From: Hysterium pulicare CBS 123377
Lineage: Eukaryota; Ascomycota; Dothideomycetes; Hysteriales; Hysteriaceae
DNA: 64,000 nt
Direction of reading: 5' to 3'
Assembly (NCBI GenBank): GCA_000467715.1
Contig: AJFK01000067.1
Location: 1 to 64,000, forward strand
The notes under the pieces are model-generated. The model saw nothing but the letters and a program-made list of their open reading frames with translations. It had not been told where the DNA came from and did no database searches. The translations under genes and the position numbers were made by a program. Of this stretch, positions 56,088-64,000 are shown piece by piece. How positions within the stretch are numbered: the stretch's first letter is position 1; every line of letters begins with the position of its first letter.

Positions 56088-57235
56088 TTTTCTACCTCGC
56101 TACATCGCTGCTTGGCTAATGCGTCTGTGCTTAAGATAGGGTCCAGAGCATTCTTTGGCCGAAAACAAAGCTACAGGAGAAAAGTTTGGCTCGGCTTGCA
56201 GGTTCCGTTTTTTAGGGCTGTTTTACAAGAAAGCGCTCGTCGGTATCTTGCATTCAAGTTAAAGTTATTTGCTTTTTCTGATTGGTATTCGATTGGATTT
56301 TCCGTGGATAGCGAGCTTCATTGGTGGCGTATGGCGTTCTAATCCTCCAAACATCGTCTGGTATTTTGCAGACGCTTTTCAGAAAGTTTCGAGTGGGAAA
56401 GGGGCAGGTTGTTGAAACGGGTGTCAGATTGTGGAACCCTTGTACGATGGGTGATCCCAAGGCTGGGCGAGGAGAATACTTTACATAGCTTCAATTGAAG
56501 GGCTTAAGAGCACTACTGTCGAATTATTACCGTGCTATGTGACTATTTGCCCGGCAAGGGGATTTGGTAGGTATTGATCAAAGTACAGGATTTTGATCCT
56601 AATACGGATGGAACGGAGACGATAATGGAAAAATGATTTAGAATTTGATTTCATACAATTGATAATATCTCTATAGATAAAAATGGGGGCATCTAGTCCA
56701 CGGGAGTTCTAAGTCTTCCCTGTTTCTGCATCCCATTCCTTGACTAAAAGTATTAATCTTTCCACAAAAGATACTCCTACCTTCGTATATCGTATACATC
56801 AGGCCTTCAACAGGCGCAGTAGGTGTGTCGAAGACAAGGCTCCATCAACCAAACGGTATAGCATATCCACAGAGCAAAACACATTGCATATCAGGGATGT
56901 AGGTACTGATATCAGCTTGATGAACACCGCTTAACCGAACATGCATTCTTCGCCCTTCAGCATAAACGAGAAACCCATCGTTTACAGGTTCAACATCGGA
57001 GACAATGGGTGCCTCTTCTATATTAAAACCCTCCTGTTCACTTGATGCAGAATTAAGTCCTGGGGCTCTTCCGCTGGCCAGGTGGGGTTTTGCGAGGTAG
57101 GAGTTGGTGTAGGAGATAAATATGTTTCTCGAATTTGGAGTGTGGAAGGATTGCACCACGTCGATATTCTCTCCCCAGCGGATGTTTCGTGACCACAGAA
57201 GGTCGGCTGTAGTTTCGCAGCGAAATAGATCTCTT
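56088..57235 (-). other. RAE1 3' region and an unassigned minus-strand coding-like stretch
   Basis: 56845-57159 on the minus strand is open for over 100 codons and reads like protein (SFHTPNSRNIFISYTNSYLA, EAPIVSDVEPVNDGFLVY); a separate downstream piece reads TAPVEGLMYTIYEV and then, after an intron, KEWDAETGKT and stop at about 56717. I could not join these with consistent phase or find a start codon. It may be a small gene directly behind LTO1. The remainder, 56088-56700, holds nothing visible. Confidence 0.35.
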
Positions 57236-57859
57236 TCAAGCTAAGAATCTCTTATCTCCAAAATCCTCCATATTATCCTCCTTTCTCTCATTCCTCGCAA
57301 CTTTGATCTGGCGTGACTTCTTCGCGCCGCTCGACGAAGACGCTTCAGCAACAGGAGCCATTGCATCTCCTTCTCCAACGATCCGCTCGATTACTTTTGC
57401 TTTGGCCCCTGCACGCTTCAATCGATCGTCAAAGTCCGCAACGGCTTCTTCCGTGTTTTCCGTCGAGAAAGTCTCTGGTTCTACTAGTGCGTAGAGAGTC
57501 TGGATATGTTTCTCTAGACGGGGGTTTGGCGGAAGGAGTGGGAGTTTCTCCTTTCCCTCTTCAGTCATCTTAGACTCAACCGCAGTACCGGAGCACTCTT
57601 TCTCTTCTGAAATCTCCGTGGCCGGACTCGATGCCGCAGATTTCCCTTGCTCTTTCTGTTGAGGTAGCCTCGAAGCCCAGACGACAGCTTTTCCATGTAG
57701 CATGCCCATTGCGGCGAACTTCTCGAAGCCCTTTTCCAAGCCGAAAACTCGGCCTTCGATACGGCCGGCTCGAGCACCGTCGACGACGCCTGCGTCATAG
57801 CCTTCTTTGTAGTATTGGTCCTCAAGATCGAGGAGGGTGTCGAAGGGATCTTCCTCCAT
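57236..57859 (-). CDS. LTO1: LTO1 (ORAOV1-type) Fe-S targeting adaptor
   Basis: Single exon, 207 residues. Residues 14-50 carry the deca-GX3 motif of the family: EGYDAGVVDGARAGRIEGR and then GLEKGFEKFAAMG, with Gly every fourth position. The central part is Glu/Ser-rich; the Leu/Pro block NPRLEKHIQTLYALV and a coiled segment follow; the C-terminus is Lys/Arg-rich. In yeast Lto1 with Yae1 links the cytosolic Fe-S machinery to Rli1/ABCE1. The yeast protein ends in a Trp that recruits CIA; here the end is KRFLA, which is not that signal. Divergent from the gene at 58613. Confidence 0.88.
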   Translation of the reverse strand: MEEDPFDTLLDLEDQYYKEGYDAGVVDGARAGRIEGRVFGLEKGFEKFAAMGMLHGKAVVWASRLPQQKEQGKSAASSPATEISEEKECSGTAVESKMTEEGKEKLPLLPPNPRLEKHIQTLYALVEPETFSTENTEEAVADFDDRLKRAGAKAKVIERIVGEGDAMAPVAEASSSSGAKKSRQIKVARNERKEDNMEDFGDKRFLA

Positions 57860-58612
57860 TATGATTCAAGCGAATTGTCGTTATGGGGGTGTTTCAAGGA
57901 AGAGGTTACTTTCATACCTGGGAACGTGCTTAGGCGACTAGTCTCGATTAGTACTAGATACCTTCACGATATCCATTGACTTCATCAAGTACTGCCATCT
58001 GTGTAATACCTCTTATCCCTCTCATGCGAATCTCCAAAATAAACAATGCCTGTTTCTTGGAGGCTGGTGTGCTAGGTCTGAGCAGTTCCTCCTCCGAACC
58101 GGGCTCTTTCCGGCATTTACAGATTGCTCTCAGCCTCGATGTCTTCTACAAAGAAGGGCAAAACTAGCACCAATGACATGAGTAAGTCAAAGCCAAAGGT
58201 CTGAGTTTCGGTTGCCACATGTTTCAAGGGTACACTACGTATGATCTCTACTTCTCTCTCTTCTATGTCTAGCAGGCATGCCTACTGGTCGAACAGTACC
58301 TAGATTCTTTTAGATAACGCAGTGCCGAAAGTGTCAGGCTCCACCTACAATGGCAACTTCTTTGGGTACTTGACCAGGATATAGTGCTCTAATATAGCGT
58401 CTTTCCTTTTTTGCAGGTTCTGCTATCATAATTACCCTTTCTCCTTCAGAAAGTACGGATGTGGTCCTCCATCATATGAAGGAAAGAGCAGTCTAACAGC
58501 GCACTTCCATAACATCTCACTCTGCTACACTAAGCCATCACTGGTGAGTCAACTCCTCTCATAAAAATCAAAACTGGATCCACAAGAGAAGACTTCCTGA
58601 GCTGCTCAAATT
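57860..58612. other. Divergent spacer between LTO1 and the repeat-module gene
   Basis: 750 bases with short frames only. The last 100 bases are C/A-rich and lead into the start at 58613. Confidence 0.55.
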
Positions 58613-59596
58613 ATGTACAGCCCAATGCAGTCTGCGCCCGGAAGGCGTCCTCCAACCCTCACATCAAGCAGCATGCAACGGAAAAGCTACACCACTCCCC
58701 GCTACAGTAACAGCAATCGCGAATACTCCTCCTTCAATAAACGCGAACCTGCTGCTGAGCATCCGGATGGCAAATCCAACTACCGTATCATCGAAGACGG
58801 TGGTTGGGAAAACAAAAAGCATTTCATGGAGTCGTACAACTTACGCACTCACAACCCTGACGACTTCAAAGAGGCGAATGCTATTTTAGACGGATTTAGG
58901 AAGGTCGATACGCAAAAGCATGAGACGAAACGTGACACCTCCAACTACTACTCCAGCAATCAACGTGCTCCCTCCGCTCTCCTGCCACACGAGAAGTCCG
59001 ATTATCGCATCATCAGAGATGGTGGCTGGGACAACACGAAGCACTTTATGGACTCCTACGGTCTACGCCTATCCAATCCGGAGGATCATGCAGAGGCAAA
59101 ATCCATTCTGGACGGATTCAGGAAGTTCGACGCGCAGCAGTACCAGTCTCAACACGGATATGGAGGTAGATCTAATGAGCCGGATGATGAAGAATACACT
59201 CCACATAGGGAGAATTCCTACGATGGGTATGAAGCGGAAATGTCAGATTATCGCTGGTCGATGAGTGATGACCACCGTGATGGAATGAGGGATGAGTATA
59301 CTTGTGAGCCGTATGAGGGCCGTTATGAGCCCTGGCATGGTATGGATTCTGAGGCTCCGTGTCAAGACCATCAAGAAGGAGGATATGCAGGAGATTTCAA
59401 TGAGCTGGAATATCGTGGTGAATACAATGAACCAGAGCATGATGGCGGATACGATGGCCCCGGGTATTGTGAGCAAGACGGTAGGGATGACTACGACGTC
59501 GGTTCTAACGATTGTAATTATGATGATGGCGATGGGGGATTTGATGATGGTGGCTACGATGAAGGTGATGGCGAGGGTTGGGGATACGAGGAGTGA
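58613..59596 (+). CDS. Protein with two copies of an unnamed 45-residue module and an acidic Gly/Tyr tail
   Basis: Single exon, 327 residues. A basic Ser/Arg-rich start is followed by two tandem modules of equal length, residues 55-99 and 129-173, which share 31 of 45 positions by hand count. Each begins S-x-Y-R-I-I-x-D-G-G-W, continues KHFM-[ED]-S-Y-x-L-R and ends ILDGFRK-x-D. The C-terminal 150 residues are extremely acidic and rich in Gly, Tyr and Asp (for example DDGGYDEGDGEGWGYEE), so disordered. No signal peptide or membrane segment. I know no name for the module; proteins with it are, from memory, common and often multi-copy in filamentous ascomycetes. A single copy sits in the gene at 61148. 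Confidence 0.72.
   Translation: MYSPMQSAPGRRPPTLTSSSMQRKSYTTPRYSNSNREYSSFNKREPAAEHPDGKSNYRIIEDGGWENKKHFMESYNLRTHNPDDFKEANAILDGFRKVDTQKHETKRDTSNYYSSNQRAPSALLPHEKSDYRIIRDGGWDNTKHFMDSYGLRLSNPEDHAEAKSILDGFRKFDAQQYQSQHGYGGRSNEPDDEEYTPHRENSYDGYEAEMSDYRWSMSDDHRDGMRDEYTCEPYEGRYEPWHGMDSEAPCQDHQEGGYAGDFNELEYRGEYNEPEHDGGYDGPGYCEQDGRDDYDVGSNDCNYDDGDGGFDDGGYDEGDGEGWGYEE
58775..58909 (+). repeat. Module copy 1 (45 codons)
   Basis: Encodes residues 55-99 of the gene at 58613, from SNYRII to FRKVD. Spaced exactly 222 bases from the start of copy 2. Confidence 0.8.
58997..59131 (+). repeat. Module copy 2 (45 codons)
   Basis: Encodes residues 129-173, from SDYRII to FRKFD; 31 of 45 residues equal copy 1, with no gaps needed. 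Confidence 0.8.
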
Positions 59597-60002
59597 GGAG
59601 TGAGTACTCGGATACTGAATGGCTTATTCAATGCATGGCCTGACACCTTTCCCAGATGCTAAAAGCCAAATCAAGTTACGGATCATTGCTACTTCAGCCG
59701 TACTCGAAACATCACGTTCAAGCTCCTGGGGCTAGTATGAAGCATTATCGCCAATAGATGAGAAATTCAAGTGGTTACTAAAACTTCGAACACGTTTCTT
59801 CATGTATGTGGTTTGGCGTTTAAAACGAGATAAGCCTACGATCACGCACCACCGGTCAGTAACGCAAACTACGAGAAGAGTATATAAACTAATTTCTTAC
59901 TGGTCTTTAGTGCCACGAACAGCCATTCCTCAAGCCACATAGCTGGACTTTCAGCTAGACCTGTATCCAGCAAGTACGGTTCAACTACCATACTGCAGTA
60001 CT
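59597..60002. other. Intergenic
   Basis: 400 bases between same-strand genes. No coding frame of note. Confidence 0.6.
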
Positions 60003-60520
60003 ATGGCACACGAAACATCAACGATCTCGAAAAACTCGCGTACTGCATCAGAATCCTACCCGAACAACGAAAAGGAAACCGAACCGGTGAGCCTGAAGCA
60101 TTCCACCCGCCGAGTGTTCCCTCTTATCTGAGTATCCAGGCCGCGCACGTCACCTCCAATGAGGCAACTGACATGGCAGATGAACGCACCTTCGAGAACA
60201 ATTCGCCTCTCGAAGTGGTCCAACCGGCTGACCGAATCAGAGGAAAGGGATATCTTCCTCGCATGTCTAAAGTGTCAACCGAAGCCATTTTCGAAGGTTG
60301 CACATCCAGCGAATCGGATATGCAGTCTTCCTCTCCGAAAGACAACTTCCTATCCACAGAAGAGAAGGTTACATTAGACAATGAAACGGAGGAGAAACGC
60401 CCGTATCCTTACCGCCTACTGAAGGATATGCCATCAATCGGGGAAGCCCACGGTACTAATGAAGGCAACTACTCTGACAAAGACTCTCAACCGAGGATAA
60501 TTCTTCCGCCAGAGAGCTAG
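60003..60520 (+). CDS. Small disordered protein of unknown function
   Basis: Two exons, 60003-60086 and 60140-60520; 154 residues. GTGAGC donor and CCAG acceptor join MAHETSTISKNSRTASESY... to AAHVTSNEATDMADERTF. The protein is rich in Ser, Glu, Asn and Pro throughout, with no signal, helix or domain I recognise; KGYLPRMSKVSTEAIFEG and RPYPYRLLKDMPSIGE are the only less disordered stretches. It lies between the two module-bearing genes, on the same strand, and may be part of the same small-gene cluster. A coding gene is likely from frame and splice quality, but no function can be proposed. Confidence 0.55.
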
Positions 60521-61147
60521 AGTGTCCGCGTTTGAGACATTCATTTGAACAGTATTACAGGACGGATTCTGTACACGTGGATCATCAAAGAAATTTAAGT
60601 AACAACTCTGAGCAGGAGAAGTGAGATCGGCTCGCGGCTTGGAGGAGGCTAGGCAAGTATAAGATTTTAACAGGGAGAGAGGCTTTGAAGAATTCAACGT
60701 GATGATGTTGGCCGATCCGTGGCATAGCTTGCAAGGGTCTCTGCTGCGAATTAGGTAACTCTCATTTGTTTGCATCTCCGCGAGAAGGAGATGTATGTAC
60801 CGAGTGACTTTTTAAGGTATTTCGAATGATCAAGCTCTTTCAAGGTTCTTAACCGTGCTTGTATTCGCACCGAAGATGATGCAGCTCCATATTTGGTTCT
60901 GAGACCTAGGCCAGTAAGCATTCACTATTTCTAATGTCTACACATGACTCGCTTCAAGGCCACTTCCCCACCACCCCATATTTAAATCATAAACCAGTCT
61001 CTCAAAACACCACCGCTAAAACATACCAACATCAACTCAACCCAAAAACCACACAATCAAAAGTACTTGCCCCCAAACCCCTTGCCTCCGATCTTCGCCC
61101 AGAGCTAACATCTTCTTCTACCCAGCTACAGCTACCAAACAACCAAC
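60521..61147. other. Intergenic
   Basis: 630 bases. The last 200 are C/A-rich with few G, typical of a fungal 5' leader, and lead to the start codon at 61148. Confidence 0.55.
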
Positions 61148-61384
61148 ATGTCCTCCAACAATAACAACAACTCCACCGCCACCAACTCGGGCGCCACCAA
61201 CTCCAGTGCCTCCCAAAAATCCAACTACGCCATGGTCAAAGAAGGCGGCTTCAGCGGCAACAAGAACTTTATGGAGTCTCATGGTCTCCGTATGGGCGAG
61301 CCATCTGACGATGCGGAGGGAAAGGCGATTCTGGATGCTTACCGTCAGGTGGATGAGCAGGCTGCGAAGCAGGGCAAGAAGTAG
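61148..61384 (+). CDS. Single-module 78-residue protein
   Basis: One exon. An Asn/Ser/Thr-rich start (six Asn in the first ten residues) precedes one copy of the 45-residue module at 25-69: SNYAMVKEGGFSGNKNFMES, then HGLRMGEP and ILDAYRQVDE. Conserved with the copies at 58.8-59.1 kb are the S-x-Y start, GG plus aromatic, the FM-x-S, the LR and ILD-x-[FY]-R. A short basic tail ends the protein. The same organisation as a minimal one-domain paralogue of the gene at 58613; likely cytosolic. Function unknown. Confidence 0.72.
   Translation: MSSNNNNNSTATNSGATNSSASQKSNYAMVKEGGFSGNKNFMESHGLRMGEPSDDAEGKAILDAYRQVDEQAAKQGKK
61220..61354 (+). repeat. Module copy 3 (45 codons)
   Basis: Residues 25-69 of the 78-residue protein. 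Same length as copies 1 and 2, alignable without gaps. Confidence 0.75.
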
Positions 61385-61966
61385 CGTGGGTGTTTATCAC
61401 ATCTGATATTCAGGACGATTATACGACATGGGTATGGAGGCTGGCTGACATATTGGCGGTCTTCATCTAAGAACTGCTTGTAGCTTAGGTTTTCAATCTC
61501 TAATCTAAGCTTCTCACTTCAACTCTTTTCTCAGCCTTTAAAGACTAGAAAGGTAGACCATGACACTTCTTAGATACTCGTAAGGACGGCAACTGGATTT
61601 CAGGCCTCTCCCAGAGCCCAAGTCGGCTGGGTAGAGCGAGAACACCGAATCTGGTAGGGCTAGGCTTACCTTCTATTGGCCATTGCTTACTTCACCGGCC
61701 AGGCATATGCGAACATAAGATTCCGCATTCTTTCAACCCAAACCGGCAACTGCGCACACGTGACCCGCGCTAGACCGCCTGCTTCACTGGACTAGATATA
61801 AGTCTTCTTTCGCCCAACCTCACTAAAACTCTAAGCCACCACTCCCTTGCTCTAGAACCCTCATCCGTACAGCTCCCTCCTCGTCAAAGCCGGCTGTGCA
61901 TCGTGTTCATAAAGCTAACAACCTCATCCGGACCAGCGCAGCTTATCCAAATTCCGCCTGCTCAAG
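61385..61966. other. Intergenic
   Basis: 580 bases between same-strand genes, no coding signal; the last part is the leader of the gene at 61967. Confidence 0.55.
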
Positions 61967-62587
61967 ATGTCTTCTAACAACAATCCTTTCACTTACAAGC
62001 CTGGCGCCAGCGCCTTCACGCCGAGCAAAGCGCAGAAGTCCAACCAGGCTAGCCCTGGCAGTAAGCCTTCTGAACCCTCCACCAAGAACTTCACTAATTG
62101 CCAAGGTCCACGTCCCCAGCAGTCGGCCGCTGATGCTGTGGCGAAGGCATATCTAGAGAGCTTTATCCAAGCCAATACTCAGCAGAAGCAAGAGCAGAAG
62201 CAGCCTCCAGTCACTGCCCAGCCACCTCAACCTCCAGCGCCGCATTTCAACCCGCGCAACTACGGCCATCCAGGCACGAGTACGGCCTTCACTTCCGCTC
62301 CGCCTACAGCTCCAACCAATCCTCCCAAAGGCCGTTCAGGACCCCAGTCTCAGCCAAAGCTAGCCAAAGCCGGTGAAAATACGAAGCCCAAAGCCACTGT
62401 TCAGGAAACCACGAACCAGGACAGCGACTCTGACGATGAGAACGGCGAACTCGCTGCTGCTTTCCTTCAGAAGAAGCTCGGTGGCAAGAAGCCTTGGGAG
62501 GAGTCCGGGACTACGCCTTGGGTCCATCGGAGTAAGCCAGGCATTGGATGGCTACCAGATGACGGTAAGGGCTTCTCTTACAAGTGA
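61967..62587 (+). CDS. Pro/Gln/Ala-rich protein with conserved-looking C-terminus
   Basis: One exon, 206 residues. The start MSSNNNPFTYKPGASAF resembles that of the gene at 61148 only in the Met-Ser-Ser-Asn opening. The middle is Gln/Pro/Ala-rich and disordered, with one helical stretch ADAVAKAYLESFIQANTQQK. An acidic patch (DSDSDDENGE) is followed by a helix AAAFLQKKLG and a C-terminal segment ending KPGIGWLPDDGKGFSYK, the part most likely to be functional. No domain recognised and no targeting signal. Independent of the module family as far as I can see. Confidence 0.6.
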   Translation: MSSNNNPFTYKPGASAFTPSKAQKSNQASPGSKPSEPSTKNFTNCQGPRPQQSAADAVAKAYLESFIQANTQQKQEQKQPPVTAQPPQPPAPHFNPRNYGHPGTSTAFTSAPPTAPTNPPKGRSGPQSQPKLAKAGENTKPKATVQETTNQDSDSDDENGELAAAFLQKKLGGKKPWEESGTTPWVHRSKPGIGWLPDDGKGFSYK

Positions 62588-64000
62588 AGCGGCGGAAATA
62601 TCAGGAAGAGGATCTTCTGTTTCGCGGAGGTCATATTTTGGTGAGTCCGCCGAGAAGGCTGTGAGTTTGACATGAACGAATATGCTGATATTCGATGATC
62701 TAGGTTGTGACACAATGGAAACTTTCGGAGGTTCTAGTTCTTTGAGGCTTATGGAGTGAGCTTGACGAAGGATTTTCAGAGGATCTGATCAACGTGGATG
62801 ACGGAATGGATAAGAGATAACTGCTTGGCCATGACTGGTTATGTACGAGATGGTGCTATTTTCTTACCTACCTGTAGGTAGATTTCTGGAGTTTGGATGG
62901 GTTCCACGGTGCATAATAACCGAAACTCCTCATAGGTTGGTAAACCTAAGTACCACATCGAACGAATCTCGGTCCTTCAAAGATGACTTCTCAGTAATGA
63001 AATGTGCTACATGTACTCACTTATTACGTAGTCAAGTGTTATGAGAAATCCGTTACTATCGATCCATCATCACTCCCACGCGTGTAGCTCCAATACAAGA
63101 AGCCATTGTCTCATCTGCGCGTGGCTAGAATCTTCCATTCTCAGCGTACCATTTCGAAAAGGATCATTTTAATAGAGCGACAGAGCAAACATTGCACAAC
63201 AGCCATGCTAGCCCAACTCGTCCATCATTGCATCACGATAATCGTTTCTGTGCCTCAGCCAAAAGATTGCAGTGGCAGAGTCGGTGAAACGAATCATCAA
63301 GCTCTTGAAAACCTACTCGCCACAACTTCCCCGACCATCAACCCAGAAAGGGAGAAAAAAGAAGCTATAAAGAAACATTCATCTAAAGACAGAAAAGCCA
63401 CAAAAAAAAAGCCACGAACCACCCCAGGGCCCAACTATTCGTCCCTCGGAACCCAGATCCTTACATACATCCGGCAGCATCGGGGGGGAAAAGATGCGCG
63501 ATTCGGAAACCGGCGTGACGCAAGTAAGTCAAGGTAGCAGCGCATGGTGTGCGCTGTTGTTTCTATTGGAAATTTCTTTTGTGCATGTTTGTGTCACTGA
63601 TCTTCAAGACTTTGATGTTGTGCTTCCTACGCTTACTTTTCTGGCCCCCTGAACTCCCGGTACCGCTGCGTCGGTACGTGGACTTGACTTCGGTGTATGG
63701 AGTTGGATGTCGGGATTGTAGTCCACCAGTAGGATATTGGGAAAGGAGACTGGTTTTGTGAATTGCTTTTTGAGTGTGGTGGTTCGTTGGGATGTCTATG
63801 GGTTAGTTTTGGTGGGTTCCTGGTAAAGCAGCACCTTTTTCTCCATCTCTGCATCCCTGAATTAATGTGAGCAGTTAATACGTCCGAAGAAAATCGGTAC
63901 CGAAGTTTTGAAGGGGGTCAGAACAAAACGCTTTATGCAATGCGGTAGCGAGGTCGTTTGAGAAATAAAGAAATCGGTACCTGCCGATCCCTTCTAAATG
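62588..64000. other. Right-hand end of window, no convincing gene
   Basis: 1.4 kb. A possible first exon (63494-63523, reading MRDSETGVTQ and ending at a GTAAGT donor) might belong to a plus-strand gene whose later exons lie outside the window. Otherwise only short frames, an A-rich tract near 63400 and G-run at 63483-63488. Confidence 0.4.

Noticed and set aside
1-64000. tRNA genes, rRNA, CRISPR arrays, retroelements or DNA transposons
   Set aside because: Scanned for tRNA T-loop patterns, direct repeats, terminal inverted repeats and reverse-transcriptase, integrase or transposase motifs; none stood out. RIP-like AT-rich blocks were also not apparent.

Overview
The window is nuclear DNA of a filamentous ascomycete (Pezizomycotina). 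Nearly every gene is broken by short GT-AG introns of about 48-116 bases, genes are tightly packed on both strands, and the proteins are fungal: a ten-subunit-type DASH protein (DAD2), Kex1, PHO81/NUC-2, Igo-type endosulfine, a shugoshin with the fungal C-terminal motif, and membrane families found only in filamentous fungi. The protein flavour (ankyrin/NLR relics, DUF6594, cupredoxin-like secreted proteins) fits Leotiomycetes, but that placement is inference. I saw no tRNA, rRNA, CRISPR array or intact transposon. Exon limits below were worked out by hand from splice sites and reading phase.

Layout. 0-7.3 kb: a membrane-anchored polysaccharide deacetylase, a BTB protein with a Cys cluster, a nucleolar RRM protein (NOP15/NIFK type) and, divergently, a compact SMN homologue. 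7.3-15 kb: secreted cupredoxin-like protein, SERF/4F5 protein, a four-helix membrane protein, COA1, and another small membrane protein. 15.4-24.1 kb: PHO81 and exportin CRM1. 26-27.9 kb: PP1 inhibitor YPI1 and kinetochore DAD2. 28.1-37.0 kb: an accessory island (see below). 37.5-48.7 kb: shugoshin, KEX1, the ribosomal-protein methyltransferase SFM1, endosulfine and MYG1. 49.6-57.9 kb: ICE2, RAD52, RAE1 and LTO1. 58.6-62.6 kb: four small, mostly disordered genes, two of which carry copies of the same unnamed 45-residue module. 62.6-64 kb: no convincing gene.

The part most worth a second look is 28.1-37.0 kb. It holds decayed pieces of an NLR-like ankyrin/TPR protein, a 733-residue protein joining a caspase-like domain (His/Cys dyad present) to a pseudokinase, a divergently transcribed 91-residue basic protein of no known family, a DUF6594 transmembrane protein, and a 1172-residue active-looking kinase fused to ankyrin repeats. 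The last two overlap tail to tail by 34 coding bases. Sensor-like repeats, a protease, a (pseudo)kinase pair and a membrane protein side by side look like the parts list of a fungal regulated-cell-death or self/non-self module; function is inferred from domains only.

The housekeeping genes around it do not form a pathway, although several themes recur: chromosome segregation (DAD2, SGO1, YPI1 as PP1 regulator, endosulfine as PP2A regulator), nucleocytoplasmic transport (CRM1, RAE1), and phosphate/nutrient signalling (PHO81, endosulfine).
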